Assembly (NCBI RefSeq): GCF_022539315.1 | Contig: NC_066316.1 | Coordinates: 68,063,494-68,127,493 of the forward strand | Length of the DNA stretch: 64,000 nucleotides | Direction: 5' to 3' | Source of the DNA: Serinus canaria | Taxonomy: Eukaryota; Chordata; Aves; Passeriformes; Fringillidae | Translations under genes and position numbers: made by a program | Notes under the pieces: generated by a model | The model's database searches: none | The model's input: the letters and a program-made list of their open reading frames with translations, nothing else | Told to the model about the DNA's origin: nothing | Shown: piece after piece, positions 1-13,959 of the stretch | How positions within the stretch are numbered: position 1 is the first letter of the stretch | Layout: each line of letters opens with the position of its first letter

Positions 1-2187
1 GACATTGGGTGCTAGCACATTCAGTCCTGTGGAAGTTCTGGTCTTTGCCTGAGTCTGAAAACTGAACTACTCACACAGACAAGTTTATAAAGAGAAAACA
101 ATATTTGCAACAGTAATTAGAAGAGGAGAGGTAATGGATGATTTGTTTACATTTTCAAGGTCACTGTTCCTAATTACAGTCCTCAAAAACAAAAACATCC
201 TGTTTTGAAATTGGCAGCAATCGGTGGGGTGTTTTTATAGCATTTTCCAGTTTGTTTTTAAGGAACTAGAAAGACATCAGGAATCTTCAAATCTCAAATA
301 AACGTTGCCATAATACATTTCAGGAAGTTCTTAGATTGCTTTTAAGAGAGTTTTTCCTTCAGAGAATATACAAACATGAATTCAAATGCTAATATACTTC
401 ATTGCCTGCAGCTAGTTCTGCTTGTCTTTGTTTTTCAAGAAATAGGCAGCCTGGGCTAAGGAGCTGCTCTTCTGTAAGATTTACAAAGCAAGCAGGGCAA
501 CGTTTGTTTGGCTTGTTATTTAAAAATGCAAGATGTCCTTTTCAGTTCACTTTTTACCTTTTTAAAATGTTTTCTTTTGATTCAGCTCTACTGATCGAAA
601 CATTTTGAAGATAAGAGCAGAGAAAAGGAGCCTTTTCCTTCTTCTTCCTAATCATACTGTAACTGTGCTAGGCTGTGCATTAGTGAAACATCTGAGGAGA
701 CAGAGATGGCTTTTCTTAGATGTGAGCCTTGCATTGTTTTGATTTTAGAAGAATTAGTCACACAGCAAAAAACTAATGATCCAGTCCAGAAAAAGTGTAC
801 AAGTCTTGTGACATACCAGACCTGCTGAGGCCAGTGTTGGGTTATCATGGTAGAACAGAGTGATTGTAACACCTTCTGTGAAAGAGAAGGATGTAGGGGT
901 GAATTCTGAGTGTGTAACTTTCTGAAAACAGTGGGCTGGATGGCAGCCAAGGAACATAATGCACACATAACACATGCAACCAGGCTTTCCTCTAGCTGTG
1001 TACTTATGGGATTTGGTTAAGTGTTTTGGTGCATTATGAACAGCATATAAAGCCTCTTGCTCTGGTAGCATTTGAGGAGCTCCCCTGTGCAAAGCTGTGG
1101 CTTAGTGAAGTCAGGAGCTGACTTTCTCCCAGTGGGGATAAAGGTGTTACACACTCTGAGACTTTCTGGTGTTTTATACTTGTGAAATACCTGAGCGGGT
1201 TGACTGTCCTCACATTTTTCTGTTTAGGTTTTCCTTAACTTAGAAGGAAGGCAGCCTGAGAAGTTGTATATTGTGTAGAGACACCATTCTTCTGGTGAAT
1301 GTGAGTGGAATGTTCCCTTGACTGAATAAATAAGTTAATTCAAAACAGTTTCACAGAATATTTTCCGAAGCGCTTTTTTCCAATTAGAAAATTAAAACAT
1401 GCTCTTCGTCCCATTTTTAATTTAAGAACCCTTCCGCCTACCCTCAATGTTGCTCCGTTCCCACTTCAAGGCAGGAATTCCAGCTGCATTTGAAGTTAAT
1501 GCCTCAGTTTATCCATGCTTTTATTCTTTGAGATTTGGGACTTGATCCAAGACCCTACAAGTGACTGAAACTGCTTCCACTGATGTTAGAAAATCGGACT
1601 GTAGAAGACAGCTCAGACAAGATCTCCTGGAGTTCTTGCTGTTGTAGTCTTGAAAAGAAAACTTGCATTTTGGGGGTTTTGTGTGCAAGAGAATCAAAGA
1701 ACTTGGATGGGCTCATTTGCACCCTGACTCAGATGAGAGCACACCTGCTACTCTGCAGGCAATACTGGGACCTCATCCACACCAGGGAAACCCACCCTGA
1801 TATTTTGGCAAGAAATACAAACACTTTTTGGAGTCAGAGTGGATGTGAGAAAAGATTAGAAGAACTTGATCTAACTGGCTATGTGGCAAAACAGTCCTCA
1901 GTTCTCTGAGGATTGTAAATAGCCTGGAGGCAGAGGATTTATCTAGTAATATATTAGGATGTGGCTGACAAAGGAAACATGTAGTCAGAGTATTTTTGGA
2001 ACCATTAGAGTGTGAAATCTCTTAAGCCCTGGAGTAATCTCCAAAGGATGTCACGGGAGCCTTATTTCCTGATATACAGATCTAAACTGAAAATTTACTG
2101 GTGTATCTTCTGAGAAGAGCAATATTTTATCAGCTACAGGAAAGCATAAAGATGTAAAAATTGATCTTGCTCATCTTCCTTTCTCAT

Positions 2188-2201
2188 CCCCCCCCCCCCC
2201 C
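2188..2201. repeat. C14 homopolymer run
   Basis: A run of 14 cytosines follows a pyrimidine-rich stretch. It is low-complexity sequence prone to length variation and sequencing error. Confidence 0.9.
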
Positions 2202-2420
2202 TCAACTTTTTTGCTGAACATGCACACTCTGTAGTGCACTCTTGATGAACAGTGGGGGAAAAAGGGAGAAAGTCACTGAGGGGCCTTGATTCTTATGGCA
2301 GTGGAGTTCAACGTTATGAAAGCTTTCACTTTTCTTGAGCTACCTACAGGGCTGAGGATGCTACAGTGCTGGTGTTTCCCAGGGATTAGTGATAGGTGCA
2401 TGGAGAGCTTCCTTTCTGGA

Positions 2421-2735
2421 GAGTTGTTGGAGAATTCAAGTCAGAAGGGATCTTGAATGGCTCATGGTGCAGTCCTCTGCTCAAAGCAAGGCCAGCTGTG
2501 AAGTCAGACCAGGTTGTTCAAGGCTTTGTCCACTCTGGTCTTGAAAAACACTGAGTTTTCTCCAGAGCAGAGACTTTCCTGCTTCTCTGGGTCAGCTGGA
2601 CTGTTCTCTGTTGTCCTGCTGGACTGTTCTCTTAATGAAAATGTTTCTCCTCATATCCAGGCTGAACATCCCTGATTTCTTTTCATGTCTGTTGGCTCTT
2701 GTCCTGCTTCTGTGCACTGCTAACCCTTAACAAGA
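2421..2735 (-). mobile_element. CR1 LINE fragment, 3' region, reverse orientation
   Basis: Read on the + strand, the segment follows the reverse complement of the avian CR1 3' region. A 'gaagggatcttgaatggctc'-type start is followed by 'caggttgttcaaggctttgtcca', by 'aatgtttctcctcatatccaggctgaacatccctgatttc' in part, and by a 'ttggctcttgtcctgcttctgtgcactgct' type block. It is well diverged and truncated, and lies antisense to METTL24. Its ends are approximate. The family call is from memory of the consensus. Confidence 0.75.
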
Positions 2736-5700
2736 AATTCAAACCAGCTACTAAGTGTATTCTGTATTCCAAAGACTGTGCTGTGAAGCACAATTAAAAA
2801 CCTTCCACAGAAAGGCTCTGAGGAGCAGAAAAAAGCAAGAGTTTATTCTCTCCCAAATGGACAGTGGTCACGCATGCAAATTCTTATTTCAGTAGTAGTT
2901 TTCCTCCCTCTTGAGCTCTGCAGGACAAGTCTCTTGCCCTCAGTAAGTGCTATGAGTTTGCATTCCTTGGCAGTATAGCTAACCAGTGGATGAAATTGTT
3001 TCTTGTAAAACAAATTAATCTGCAAAGGAGAATCTGAGAATGCTGGGTAAAACCCTAATTCAATCAGGAAATGCTCATAGCTGTAAATTTCAGCAGAGCT
3101 GTGTTCAACTCCTGACATTCAAGTTATCTTAAACAAATTGTGTAAGAGACCAAACTGTGTCATTGTTTGTTATGAAAAGAAATGCAAATCAATCTTTACA
3201 TCCTGATTTTGATTTGAAGGCTTTAATTTACACTTTCTCTTGGTGAAGATTTTTTTTCTGTAATAACTTGGATAATTTTACTTCATTTTATTGAATAGGC
3301 TTCCATTTAGGATTTCAAAAGGAAAAAACTCTTCACCTGTTATTTAATACTCAACACAACTTCAAAACACTGTACCCTGGAGTCATTTTGATTAATAACA
3401 TCATCTCCGCCTAGGCAAGTAATTTATCACTTGCTCTTCTCCTCAAGTAGATTCTATAGCATTTATTTTATGCTGCTTTCAGCTTCGTGAAGGCTGATGT
3501 GAAAGGACAAGTATTAAAGAAAGGATTAACCATTTTTGCTTCAAATCAGCTCTGTTGGTAGTACACAAATAGATATAAAAGTCCAGAGAAAATGTGTACC
3601 AGCTTAGATGTGCATGTTGATTTTATTAACAAAACAAAACATAAACTCTTCAGATTGGGAAACGTCCATGTTCAAGTTTTGTAGCAATGAAATCTGTGTA
3701 ATTAGTCTTTACTATGCATATCTTAGGGCTGTAGGGGCAGAACAGGCTTTTGAATTCTGATCCTGCCCAGACAAAATCATTTAACTTTGGTTATCCTCTG
3801 CAAGGCTAGATTTAGGTGTTGCCCAGGGAGCCTGGGGGTGTGAGTTGCATTCACTGAGGTTCACTGTGCCCTAGTTTGGTGTGTGGGTACCACCAGTGTT
3901 TGCTCTCTCAGCTCATCTCAGCTCCCAGCAGGACCTCAGCACCAGCTGATGAGCACCTGCAGACTGGTCCTGATGTGAAATCCTGAGCTCAAGATGAGAA
4001 GCCAGGAGCTCAGAAACACAGGAGCTCTTGCAGGGGCATGAGTCTTTGTCTCTGGTGTTGCTGCAGCTGGGGAGCAGCTCCCATCACCTTGCTGGAGTGG
4101 GGGGAACAAGCTCAGATCTGCTCTACTACGTATGGCTTAGTGTCAGAAAGAACAAATGACACCAGGTCTTTTGAATCATTGCATCACAAATCCTAAAGTA
4201 AGTGTTTGGAATTCTGAATTCTTGAAAGGGTTTTATTTTTTCTTTGCTTTTTATGCTTATCTGGGGCTTTTCCAGAATCTCAATTCTAGAAGGAAAAAAC
4301 CCACCCTTCATGTGATTTTTAGCCTCATTATCTTTTCATCCAATTTTTCTTGTGCAATCAGTGGTCTCTAAGCTTAAGTGGCCCTTTTTCTGCAGCTGTT
4401 ATTTACCATCTATATATAGCAGTGAAGAACAGCCTTTGCTTTTGCAGGGTTATCATGCTGGCCCTTCTAAGATTTCTCCAATATGAGAGATCCTCTATTT
4501 CCAGTAACATCTTATTTGTGTTGAGCTGCCTCTCCTGCAGCTGGAGCATCAGCAATCAGGACTATTCAGAAGTTCCAATGGTGTCTCTGCTAAGGCTCAG
4601 GCTGTGACTGCCTTCTTCCTGGAAATGTCCTGACTGTCCTTCCCTGGAAATGTCTGCAGTTACTGCTTATCATCTTGTTTGCCTTTTTGTGACTCATCAG
4701 ACTGTCTCCTTGTTATATCAGTTTCTGAATGGCACAGTAGAAAGAGTTTTGTCCCAGAACACTGATTTTTTTCATAGTGTAAGTGGCTGGTCATGACCTA
4801 TTTGCAGAAGGAGTGAGTCTGCTCAGCAAAGTCCCATTTTAGTACTGCACCCTTTTGCACCAGGCAGATGCAATGCCATAGCACTTCGAGCTTATAGTCT
4901 AAATAGATGACCAGACACAGGATGGAGGAGCACAAACCTCACCTCCATTAACTTAAATTTCTACATTTGAGATAGCTGTTGAGGTCCTTATAGACTCAAG
5001 CTAAACTGTTATGGTGCAGTTTGTCTCATTCAAGGGCAGACATTGCTGCAGCTTGAGCACCAGCCGGTGCCACGTGGGAGCCCTTTGTCTGGGGGTCTCT
5101 CAGAGAGCTGGCAAACCTTACTCCCCTTGCTGAAAAGAGGCAGTCAAGCTGGTGCAGACGTTTCTTCCTGCAGTTGGAAACGCTACATTCTGTAGCCTTG
5201 TAATAGTTGCCCCTGAGTAATCCACAAGCTCCTGGCACACAGTGTTTCTTTCCTGCACCTATGTATTTTTTCATTTCAGGGACAATGAAATCAAGGTGGT
5301 GATAGGTCTGTATTTGCCTAATCAGCTGGGGCTGCTGCTGCCTGAAGTATTTTAATTGTAGGTAGATTGAAGAGTTTGACTGCAACTAAAAATGGGCTTG
5401 ACAACCTCATGTTTCTGGAAGCAAAGACCTTTGGATAGTGATTTACTGCTCAGCACCTCTTGCTTTTGGTGTTGTGTGCACAAAGTGCCTCATGCACTTT
5501 CCTTTGCAGGATTTCTCTTGGTCCCTTACATCTCCTTTTGCCTCATTTAAATTCTCTCCACCAGGAGCACTTCTCAAGACATTGTTAAGAATATTGGTAT
5601 TTCTAGACAGCGACCTGAAGGTGCTGTTCAGTATGCAATTGTCAGGCATGGAGGAAAGATGTTTTTAATGATATCATTGGCTGACTACGGTGCAATCCAT

Positions 5701-8700
5701 AGCTTTTTCTTCCCCTAGGAAAAGGCCTAGTGCAACACCTGAATTGTAATGAAAGTTTTGAAGTATTGCGCTGTTGAAGCAGAACTTATTCAGGGCATCT
5801 TTCAAAATAAGAAATAAAGGCACTTTCAAAGCATATTATTGTCTGCTAAAAATTAGAAGGTAAGGACAATTCTTTTTAGGGTTTTATTTTCCTTTTTTTT
5901 TTTTTGTTTTTTTGCTACCTTTGTTGTGGCTGTTAAGACCTTTCAGAAAAAAAAAATCAGGTAGTAAAAATCCTCTTTCCCCCAGCTTTGCTAGAGGGCT
6001 GTACAAGCTGTGCTCAATTCCACCTTCCTATTTGATGTTTTCTGTGTCTAAGAGTTGCATTCAGAGGCTCATGGCACTCACTGCAGGCACTGTGGAGCAG
6101 TGCACAGAGCTGTGCTGATGCTGTAGGAAACCAGGCAGTCCTGTTCCCTCCTCCTGCCAAACCTGGAGCTTGGCAGGAGCTTGGGGAGCCTGTCCTGTTT
6201 CACAAGGTGGTACCAGATGCAGGTACCTGCTGAGCTCAGACCTGTATGCACACTCCCCCTTAAGCTCCTCCTTAAGCCACTAACCCTGGCTTAAACACAG
6301 TAATGTGAATTTTATGCTTTTCATTTGGCCGAGGTGCTGAATATCTGATCGGGGTGGTGGTCCGTGGTGTGGCATGGGTTAATGAGAATTGAGAGCAACC
6401 CCTTTCTATGAGCATCCTGTTTTTTCTCCACTGCCCATCTTTCTCACAATTTCCTAGGGGTGTTGACATTAACAAGCACTTCAGATAAATGTCCTATTCA
6501 GAGCCTCTAGGAGCTTTCTAAAAAAATGTACTTTTTCTTCTCCCAACATTTGTCCCTCCTCCTGTCATGGTTTACAAGTTCTTGTCATTGGAATTGGCCA
6601 AATCTTGTTTAAATACTTTCACCTTAGTGTCTGGATCCTTTCTGTTCTCTCTTTAGATCTGACAGCAGTTTAAAGTTTCATCCTCAAAAATTTGAAATCC
6701 AGAGGTCAAAGGCTTAGCAGTTTTTCCTGCCCCACCTGAATCCCTGCCAGATGAAATCTGAGTTGTGCAAGCATTTTGTGATGTTTTTTAGTCATGTTTT
6801 CAGGAATGTACCTGCAGCTTTCTTCCTGTCATGGTTGCAAGCAAATAGAAGGGAGGCAGGTTGGCACCTTGGACCAGAAATGGAATGAAACAAATAGATC
6901 CCCATGGAGGGGTGCAGTCTCAAAAGACTTCATTGCTCTGGCAAGTGCAGATGGGAACCAAGTCCTCCACCAGGTTTAACTGGAGCTACTTGAATATACC
7001 AGGGCTGCTGATTCTTATCCTGCAAAAGATGCTCTTTAAGGTGTGGTGGACATCTTTTGAAGATGGGACTCTGATCCTTCCTTCAGTTACCTACATTTTG
7101 AAGGCCCCCATGGGCACTGTGTTAATAAACCATAGAAGGCCTTGCAGCCAAAATGCTCTTTACTCTGAGCAACTATTTTATGGTAGCCTATGCTCTCTGT
7201 CCCTTGCACTGCATGCACACTCTTGCAGGTCTTGCTCCTCAGGGCTTTGGAATAAATTGTTGCTTTACCATTTGCCTTCTATTGCAAACCTCCTGCACTG
7301 ACAGCTCCCTTGTCCTGCTGCAATGTGCTTGACCTGTTGCTGCTGGCTTTCACTTTCATCAAGACCAGAATAATGTGGCTTTATGCAAGCATGGAGCTGT
7401 GTCCCACCATCGGTGCTTGGTGCAGCACAGATTGCAAATGTTCGTTCCCCTCTAATGAAGAGGCTTGAAGGTCTAGCATACACCATTTACTCTTTTGAGT
7501 AAATATCCGTTCCCACAGGCATCCAGCAGTGTCTGGCAGAGAAGACCAAAGGAGCAGAAGGAAAGGGTTTCCCCCCCTGTGGGGGGAGTGGGCAGCAGGA
7601 CATCTCCTGCAGGATTAGATGGCTGAATGCACATTTTGCAAAGCAGCTCCTGCGCCCGGCCAGGGCTGCACACGGAGCGGCTGCGCTTCCGGCTCGGCTG
7701 CTGGAGGAGTGCATGCAGTATCTAAAATATCTGTTTGCAGCATGGGCATTGGCAAGCAGAGCTTTTGCAGCTGATCAGGCTGTTAATTTATTTAAAGTCA
7801 GGATTTCTGCAGACCTCTTGTGGGATTTTTCCTACCTGGGCAATCTAGACATTGGATTGAAGGACTGAGCAAGGCGTCTGGGTTGTTTTTGTTTTTTATT
7901 GTGCAGCAGGAGAGCCATGCGAGCTGGAAAAGGTAACAGTGCAAATGGGAGCTGGAGCACAGTGTTTCTGAGCAGAGGTGCACACTTGAGAGCTGCTGCC
8001 ACTGAGAGCAGATGAGGAGGTCGCTCTTTGAAGGCTTATGTCCTCATGGTGACTTTTCACTATTTCCTCTGAGGAAGAATCGCTTTGAGTCTTCAGCTAG
8101 TGGTGAGGTTCCTGTTGCCTGCTCTGGAGACTAGTCTTAGTTTAAAGAAATGGGGAACAAAGATCTTTGATGCTCACTTTGTCTTGTGAGGAGAAGGTCT
8201 TCTCCCTCAGCCACATCCATGTGCAGTGTGTGCCTGCTCCATGCAGGGTCTGTAGAATCTATTCTCAGGGTCACTGTACAGGAACCTTGGTCTTGCTGGG
8301 TAGCAAGCTAGACAAGATGTCTGGCTTTAGGATCATTATAGTGTAGAGCTAGCTAGACCCATCAAACCTGTCAGAAAATCAATTCAGGCTTGGGAACCTG
8401 TGTTTTTGTACAACCAGAAGATGATTAACAAGTGCCCTGCTGTCTCTGGCTAGTGCAGTGTCCAGCACAAAATAGGAAAGAGGCCAAGAACTGGTCCCAT
8501 GACAAAGAACGATGTATGTGGTGACAGAAGGCTACAGGTGAAAACCTCTGACCTCCTGACCAAGTGCAGCCAGGAAAAAAGGATTTACGGCCATGCTGAT
8601 CTTGTAAATCATCTGGGGTTTGTTTGTCCAAAGATTATGTTGTCCATTGATAAAGTGTCATTAAAAGGAGCCTTTTGCCAGCTAAAAGGTCTCTTCTCTG

Positions 8701-8727
8701 CCTGTCCACTGGAGTAAGAGGCATTGC

Positions 8728-8750
8728 TTAACTGGTCCAGTTAACTGGAC
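8728..8750. promoter_or_regulatory. MYB-like palindromic motif cluster
   Basis: TTAACTGG, a central T and CCAGTTAA form a perfect palindrome at 8728-8744. A further TAACTGG follows directly and overlaps it (8742-8748). This gives three YAACTG cores, the MYB recognition core, within about 22 bp. The motif match is seen in the sequence; any enhancer function is inferred. Confidence 0.3.
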
Positions 8751-11700
8751 TGGATGGGGTCTATGTATCTTTTATTCTGGAATGGGTTCTCAGAGGGAAA
8801 TTGCTTCCAGCTGGAGAGAGTATATGGGAAATGTCTTGGCATCAGAGACCAAGGGAAGAGCTGGGGAGTTAAAGTCCCAGGTTGCCCCCCAGACCCTGAG
8901 GCTGTGAGGCTGTGGGAAGGAAACACTTGGGCTGCCAGCATGGATCTTTCCAAGGAAATGTCCCCCATAGGAGAGCATGGGCAAAGTGCTCGTAGGCAGC
9001 TGAGACTGATGCCTCCTGCCTGTGCTGGGTGGGCTCTCTGGATGGCTGCATTTGTCTGGGGCCATTACTGCGTCTGGCAAGCTGTTGCTTGTGCTGATAG
9101 TTGGCTGTGAGAAAGTTAAATAAGTTTTTAAAATATTATTTTGAAACATTTTCTCTGATTTAAGTGGTAAACATAGTATTACTTGATATCCTGCTCCTGC
9201 TGTGTAATGTGTCCATGGAAGTACATCCCCAGAACTGGGAGAATAGACTGTCACTTGTGAGGCTGCAGAGAATCGGTGGTGAGAGCAGAGGTACGAAGCT
9301 TGCCTGCACTCACTGCAGGTTTTCTGTTTCAGTGATGTGGATATTGTATGAATAACTTCAACTGGACAGTTGCCCTTTACTGTAAAAAAAGACCAAAGAC
9401 CCTGTAAGCACCCAACTGCACAAATCAGCTTTGTGACTCTGATGCCTTAAGCAGATTCTTGAAGACGTGCCCGATCTGTCACACTGGGAGTGCATAATCT
9501 CAAATGACACATTTGTTCCAGAGCCAATTTGAAACTGGCTGTACAGACCACCAAGAGAGGTGTAAATGTGAGCAGGAAGGAAGGGAAGTGATTTGAAAGA
9601 GAAGTGCTGCCGGTTGGGGCTGTACATCACTGCTCAGTGCTGATTGACTTTTCTCCCGATTTCAGCACCCGTGTTGCTCTGGCCAGGCCCCCAGCAGTCC
9701 TGGTCTCCCCAGCAGATGGCTCAGAGAGAGGCAGGATGTTTCCCCCTCCCACTGCTCACAGGGAGCATGGGAAGGGACAGTCACAAGCTGCTGGGAGTGT
9801 AATTTGCTATTAGGCTATGTGGCATCCTGGCTGCCATCAATTACAGCCTTCACTAAGAATAAAAGGGAGTGAAAGGGACTTTACATCCAAGCCATCTCCT
9901 GCTGGTGAGGACAGGCTGTGGATGTATTATGAGAGGAAAGAAAATGAGGGAAGTATCACGCTGAAAATCTGCATGTGGGAAAAGGATAAGAGGGAAGTTA
10001 CAGTTAAACAAAATACACCCAAGCACCTGCTGTTACCTGCAAAGACATACTATCAAAATGTAAATTAAACAACTTTTTCTAGAGTTTTGTTTTCTGAGAA
10101 CAGAGAATTTTACCTAGGGAAAGAGGGGAAAAACTGATGCACAAGCCAGCAGACATTTTCTTGCTGTACAGCTGATGTCAGAATGGTAACCAGATATCAC
10201 AGGGAGGAGAAGAATATTTTTCTCTCACACTGTGGGAGCAGCCCTGCAGTTCAGGAGGCTGAGGTGGTTCTGAGCTCTGTCCCCGTGCCTGAAAGCTGTA
10301 GCCAGCTCTCCTCTCTCTCCTCCCAAGCTTACACTGCAGACCTGCTCCCACAGAACTGGAGGGATCCTCTGTACATGACCTGCATTTGCTGGTTTTGCCT
10401 TTCCTGGCTTCCACTTCCACATGCTGAGCTCATGCTGGAAGTAATACTGCTAAATTGCTTCCTCCAGCTACTCACTCTCAATTGACTCTTCTCCATGGGG
10501 AGCTTTAAATGATGCCCACGGGGCAGCACAGAGCCTGAATCCCCGTTAACCCTGCTATTTCAAAAGCAGCCAAGGTGAACAGAGCTCAGATCTCTGCTTT
10601 AGGAAATGATGCACACTTGTAACAAGCCATTACACTAAAAAGAAGAAATGAGCCTTCATAGAGTATATGTTGACCTTCACTAAGTAAAACACAATTTTTC
10701 ATCTGTTTTACATGCTTGGTTGTGCACAAGCATGGCCCCTTTTTTTTCCCCCCCAAGTGTAAGTGGTACAATGCTGCAGTGCTTTTTTCAAGGGAGCTAA
10801 ACTGAGAAAACATTCTAAAATCCACATTTTTTAACTTTTCTGTGATAACCTAGTTAGTTCATGGAGGATAAGAGGATTTGTGGAAGATAAGAGGAACCAA
10901 CCTTTGTGAGTGCTTGAAACTCACTGCCATACTTTACCTTCGGGCATTGTGGATCTTTGCCCTCCAGGATTTATTCCCAGCAGCAGACTCCAGCTGTGCT
11001 CCTGGGTGAATTAGAGCTCTGAATTTATAGATTTGTCCACTAATCCTTTCACTGGCACTTTGGATCAAGGCAACTGGAAGGTGGTAGTGCATTTCTTATC
11101 AGTAGTGTGCTGCTTATCACCAATGGTAAATGTCTCCTGAGCTGTCTAATCATCACAAAACTTGCATTTGGCGTTAGCAGGATGCTTGTAATTTGCTCAG
11201 ATATGCTTAAACAGAGCTGTTCTGCCCCTCATTTTGCACTATCCATGGCATGGAGACTCTGGGCAGAGAGGGACACCTTGCATGGAAGACAGTCACGAAA
11301 TTTGGTGGGTTGAGACAGGTACCTTCCTCCCTCCAGGTTTCTGAGCAGTGCAGGGCACAAAGAGCCTCTGGTTTGTGTATGCAGCACATCTCTGCTTGCC
11401 TCGTGTTTCTTTCCTGGTCATTTCATTATGTGTTCAAGCTGTTATTGTGGTAACTCATTTTCTCCTACTGAAACACTGGTTACCAGCCACTTTTCAGATC
11501 AGCTTTGCAAATACAGCTCAAAGCATGCAGAGTGCCTGCTGAGCAGCCAGAGCAGCAGTTAGTGTCACGAGAGAAAAACAAACAAACCTGAAGGACTGGA
11601 AACATTACCATGGGAAAAAGATGTCCTACTGATGCCATAAAGTAAGATCATGGGAAAACAAAACCAATTGCCTAGAAACATTTCTTCCCTTATCCTTCCA

Positions 11701-11939
11701 CCCCCTCCCCACCCTGAAAAAAAAAGGGTTTGAATAATTTGTCTGCATTCAAAGTTACATAAGTCTCCCAGAGATAAAAATCTGTGGTTTTTTAAGTGTG
11801 GCAGTGTGGTCCTGTGGCAATTGCACCCGTGTGGAACCAGCAGCCTGTGAAACTGCATTGCAGGTAGAGATATGAGCTGGTATTTGCAAAATAAATAACC
11901 AATTTAAATGTATGAAGGAAAACAAGTGGGCTCACCCAC

Positions 11940-12300
11940 CAGCTGAAATGTCATGAGCTGCATCATTTAAATTCAGCCTCCCCTTGAACCCAAAGGAGCG
12001 CCGCGTTCAACTGTTTCACTGACCCGCGGACGGACAGACTGACAGGCTCTTTGTTAGAGGGGCAACTTAGGAAATACCAGAGCTAAGGTTGTCTGTGCAA
12101 CCTTCCTTTCTGCTCCCCATGAGCACATACCACAATATGGGCTTTAATTCCACAGTCCCTCGGCCATTTTCCACTGGCCCCCTGCCTCCTACAGAGCGAA
12201 GGAGGCACAATGCCTTCTTAATGAGCAGACAAGCGGTGGCTTGGCTTATTATGATTCACTCTGTGACCATGGACCTCATTCAAGTCCTGCTCTGAAAATG
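11940..12300. other. Candidate conserved non-coding element
   Basis: This intronic block differs in texture from its surroundings. It is fairly GC-balanced, has some CpG sites (around 12000-12030), and is dense in motif-like segments such as 'cttcttaatgagcagacaag' and 'ggcttattatgattcactct'. That style is typical of vertebrate developmental enhancers. No open frame or repeat explains it. Conservation cannot be measured from one sequence, so this is a pattern impression. Confidence 0.25.
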
Positions 12301-12865
12301 TGTTTTGTTTCCAGCTGTTTTACAGCTTGTTCCGTGCAAGTCTCGCAGCCCTTCATGCGCCCAACCCCTGTTCAGTGATTGCCACCCTTGTTTTACAGAT
12401 GGAGACCAGAATGGGCAAGTGTCCAGCACCTACAGATTCCTGACATGCCGTGCCCATCCTTAGTGCTGGGGCACAGCCCCTGAGAAGGGCTGATGTGGCT
12501 GGGAGCTCTGCACCCCAGCACCCCATCCCAGGCATCTCCAGTCAGCCATCCATGGAACAAGGGAAGGTGGATGTGACCAGCCCTTGCCATGGCCCTGTGG
12601 TTTCTTGGCAGTGGCCCATGCAAAGCACAGCTCTGGTTGTACTGGAGGCGGGCTCACAGGGCAGAGGGGTCTGTGAAGAACCCCACAGATGGGAGATGGC
12701 ATGCATGACAGCAGCCAGCTGCCCTGGCATGGGGCAGCTTAGGAGAACAGTTGTCTTGGAAGTGCTTTTACATCACGTGCCCAAATCTCTCTCCAATACC
12801 CACACAGGTGCCTTTTTTGATACTGCCACAAGTTGTTAAGGTAGACTGCCAGAGAGAATCTGGAG

Positions 12866-12962
12866 GTTTTGTTAGTTTTTGGGGTTTTGTTAGTTTGGTT
12901 TTGATTTTTTTTTCTTGGTTTGATTTTTGGGAGTTTTTCTTTTATTCCTTTTTTTTTTTTTA
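12866..12962. repeat. T/G-rich low-complexity tract
   Basis: The tract is a string of TTTTGTTAGTTTGG-like variants followed by T-runs, ending in T13 or so. It looks like degenerate simple-sequence DNA in the METTL24 intron. Confidence 0.7.
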
Positions 12963-13959
12963 AGGAATTCTTGACTAAATAAAGTCTTCAGATTTTCACT
13001 TCAAACACATCTAGAGTGTGAGCAGATGGGTAGAAGCATCAGCTCAGGTGGAACTGGCACAGGCAAACCCTACTCTCATGGTGTAGGACTTTCCCCTGCT
13101 GGGCTCTGGAAAACAAGCTGAGCTGTGCAGCTTGTGACCACTGCTGCACTGTGGTCCTTGTTTTCTGCCAGGTGTGAAATGATGATGAAATGCTCTTTTG
13201 ATGTTAAAGCTTCAGCTTGCCTCCCCCAGCTAATCTCCAAACAAAGTCAACCCACAGCTGTGAGAAGCTGGATTGCTGAATATCTCACTACAAAATTAAA
13301 TAATGGTCTAAAACTAGAACATGGAACTTTTCTGTTAGATCTGTTATTCATTTCAAACACCTTCACATCTTCTTTTCTGCTATGTCTTTTCCTTTGGAGG
13401 AGCTGCCCTTAAAATCCTGAAGACTCTTTGTTTTGGTCCTCCTCTCTCAGCATCTGTAGCGATGCCTGCAAAAGCTGCAGCCAGCAGCTTGGCCAAGGGC
13501 AGCTGATCACCTGAGCTGCTCACAGCTGCTTCAATTTTTGCTTTGCTCTTCTCTTGCACTTGTGTGATGCATGTAGCATATGGCTCACGAGCACCCTACT
13601 CAGCTGTGGTGCAGGTAATCGCTGTTAGTGGGTTTGGGTCTGTTATTTGGTTCTGTTTCTTTTTTTCATAGCTGTGATGCTACCCAAGAATTGTGAAGGA
13701 ACCAGTAACATGCTTTGGTTATAGGAGGATTTTGGAATACGCAGCTTTTTGACCTTGAGTTGGAGGCAGGAGGAAAAGGGCTGTGAACAGTCAAGCATGA
13801 AACCCTGTGTACTGCTGTGTTAGTCCTCTGAGACTTTTTGATTTATTTTTTTAATACAAAATGAATATCTGTGTATTGAAAAATGGCCTACCCTGGCCTC
13901 AGATGTAACTATGACTGCAAAGTTTCTCGTTTTCACACGTAATGGTGCTTTTGTTACAG

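Larger units (their letters stand above)
1..13959 (+). other. METTL24: Probable METTL24 intron sequence; no exon recognised
   Basis: This stretch lies directly upstream of the METTL24 last coding exon on the same strand, so it is most simply the final intron of that gene. I looked for open segments flanked by splice sites that encode an FkbM-like methyltransferase core and recognised none. The open frames present (for example 1583-1909 and 6861-7301) are short, have no recognisable domain and look like chance. The stretch contains a CR1 fragment near 2.4-2.7 kb, a C14 run, a T-rich low-complexity block near 12.9 kb, a possible conserved non-coding block near 12.0-12.3 kb and a MYB-like palindrome near 8.74 kb. 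An upstream METTL24 exon without an obvious signature could have been missed. Confidence 0.6.

Noticed and set aside
6861..7301. 146-codon open frame in the METTL24 intron
   Set aside because: No domain or composition bias typical of a real protein. Length is compatible with chance in about 14 kb of intron.
7630..7730. CpG-containing GC-rich segment considered as an upstream METTL24 exon
   Set aside because: One frame reads an Arg/Ala/Leu-rich peptide ending L-L-E-E-C-M-Q-Y-L, but there is no convincing acceptor-donor pair and no FkbM-type motif.
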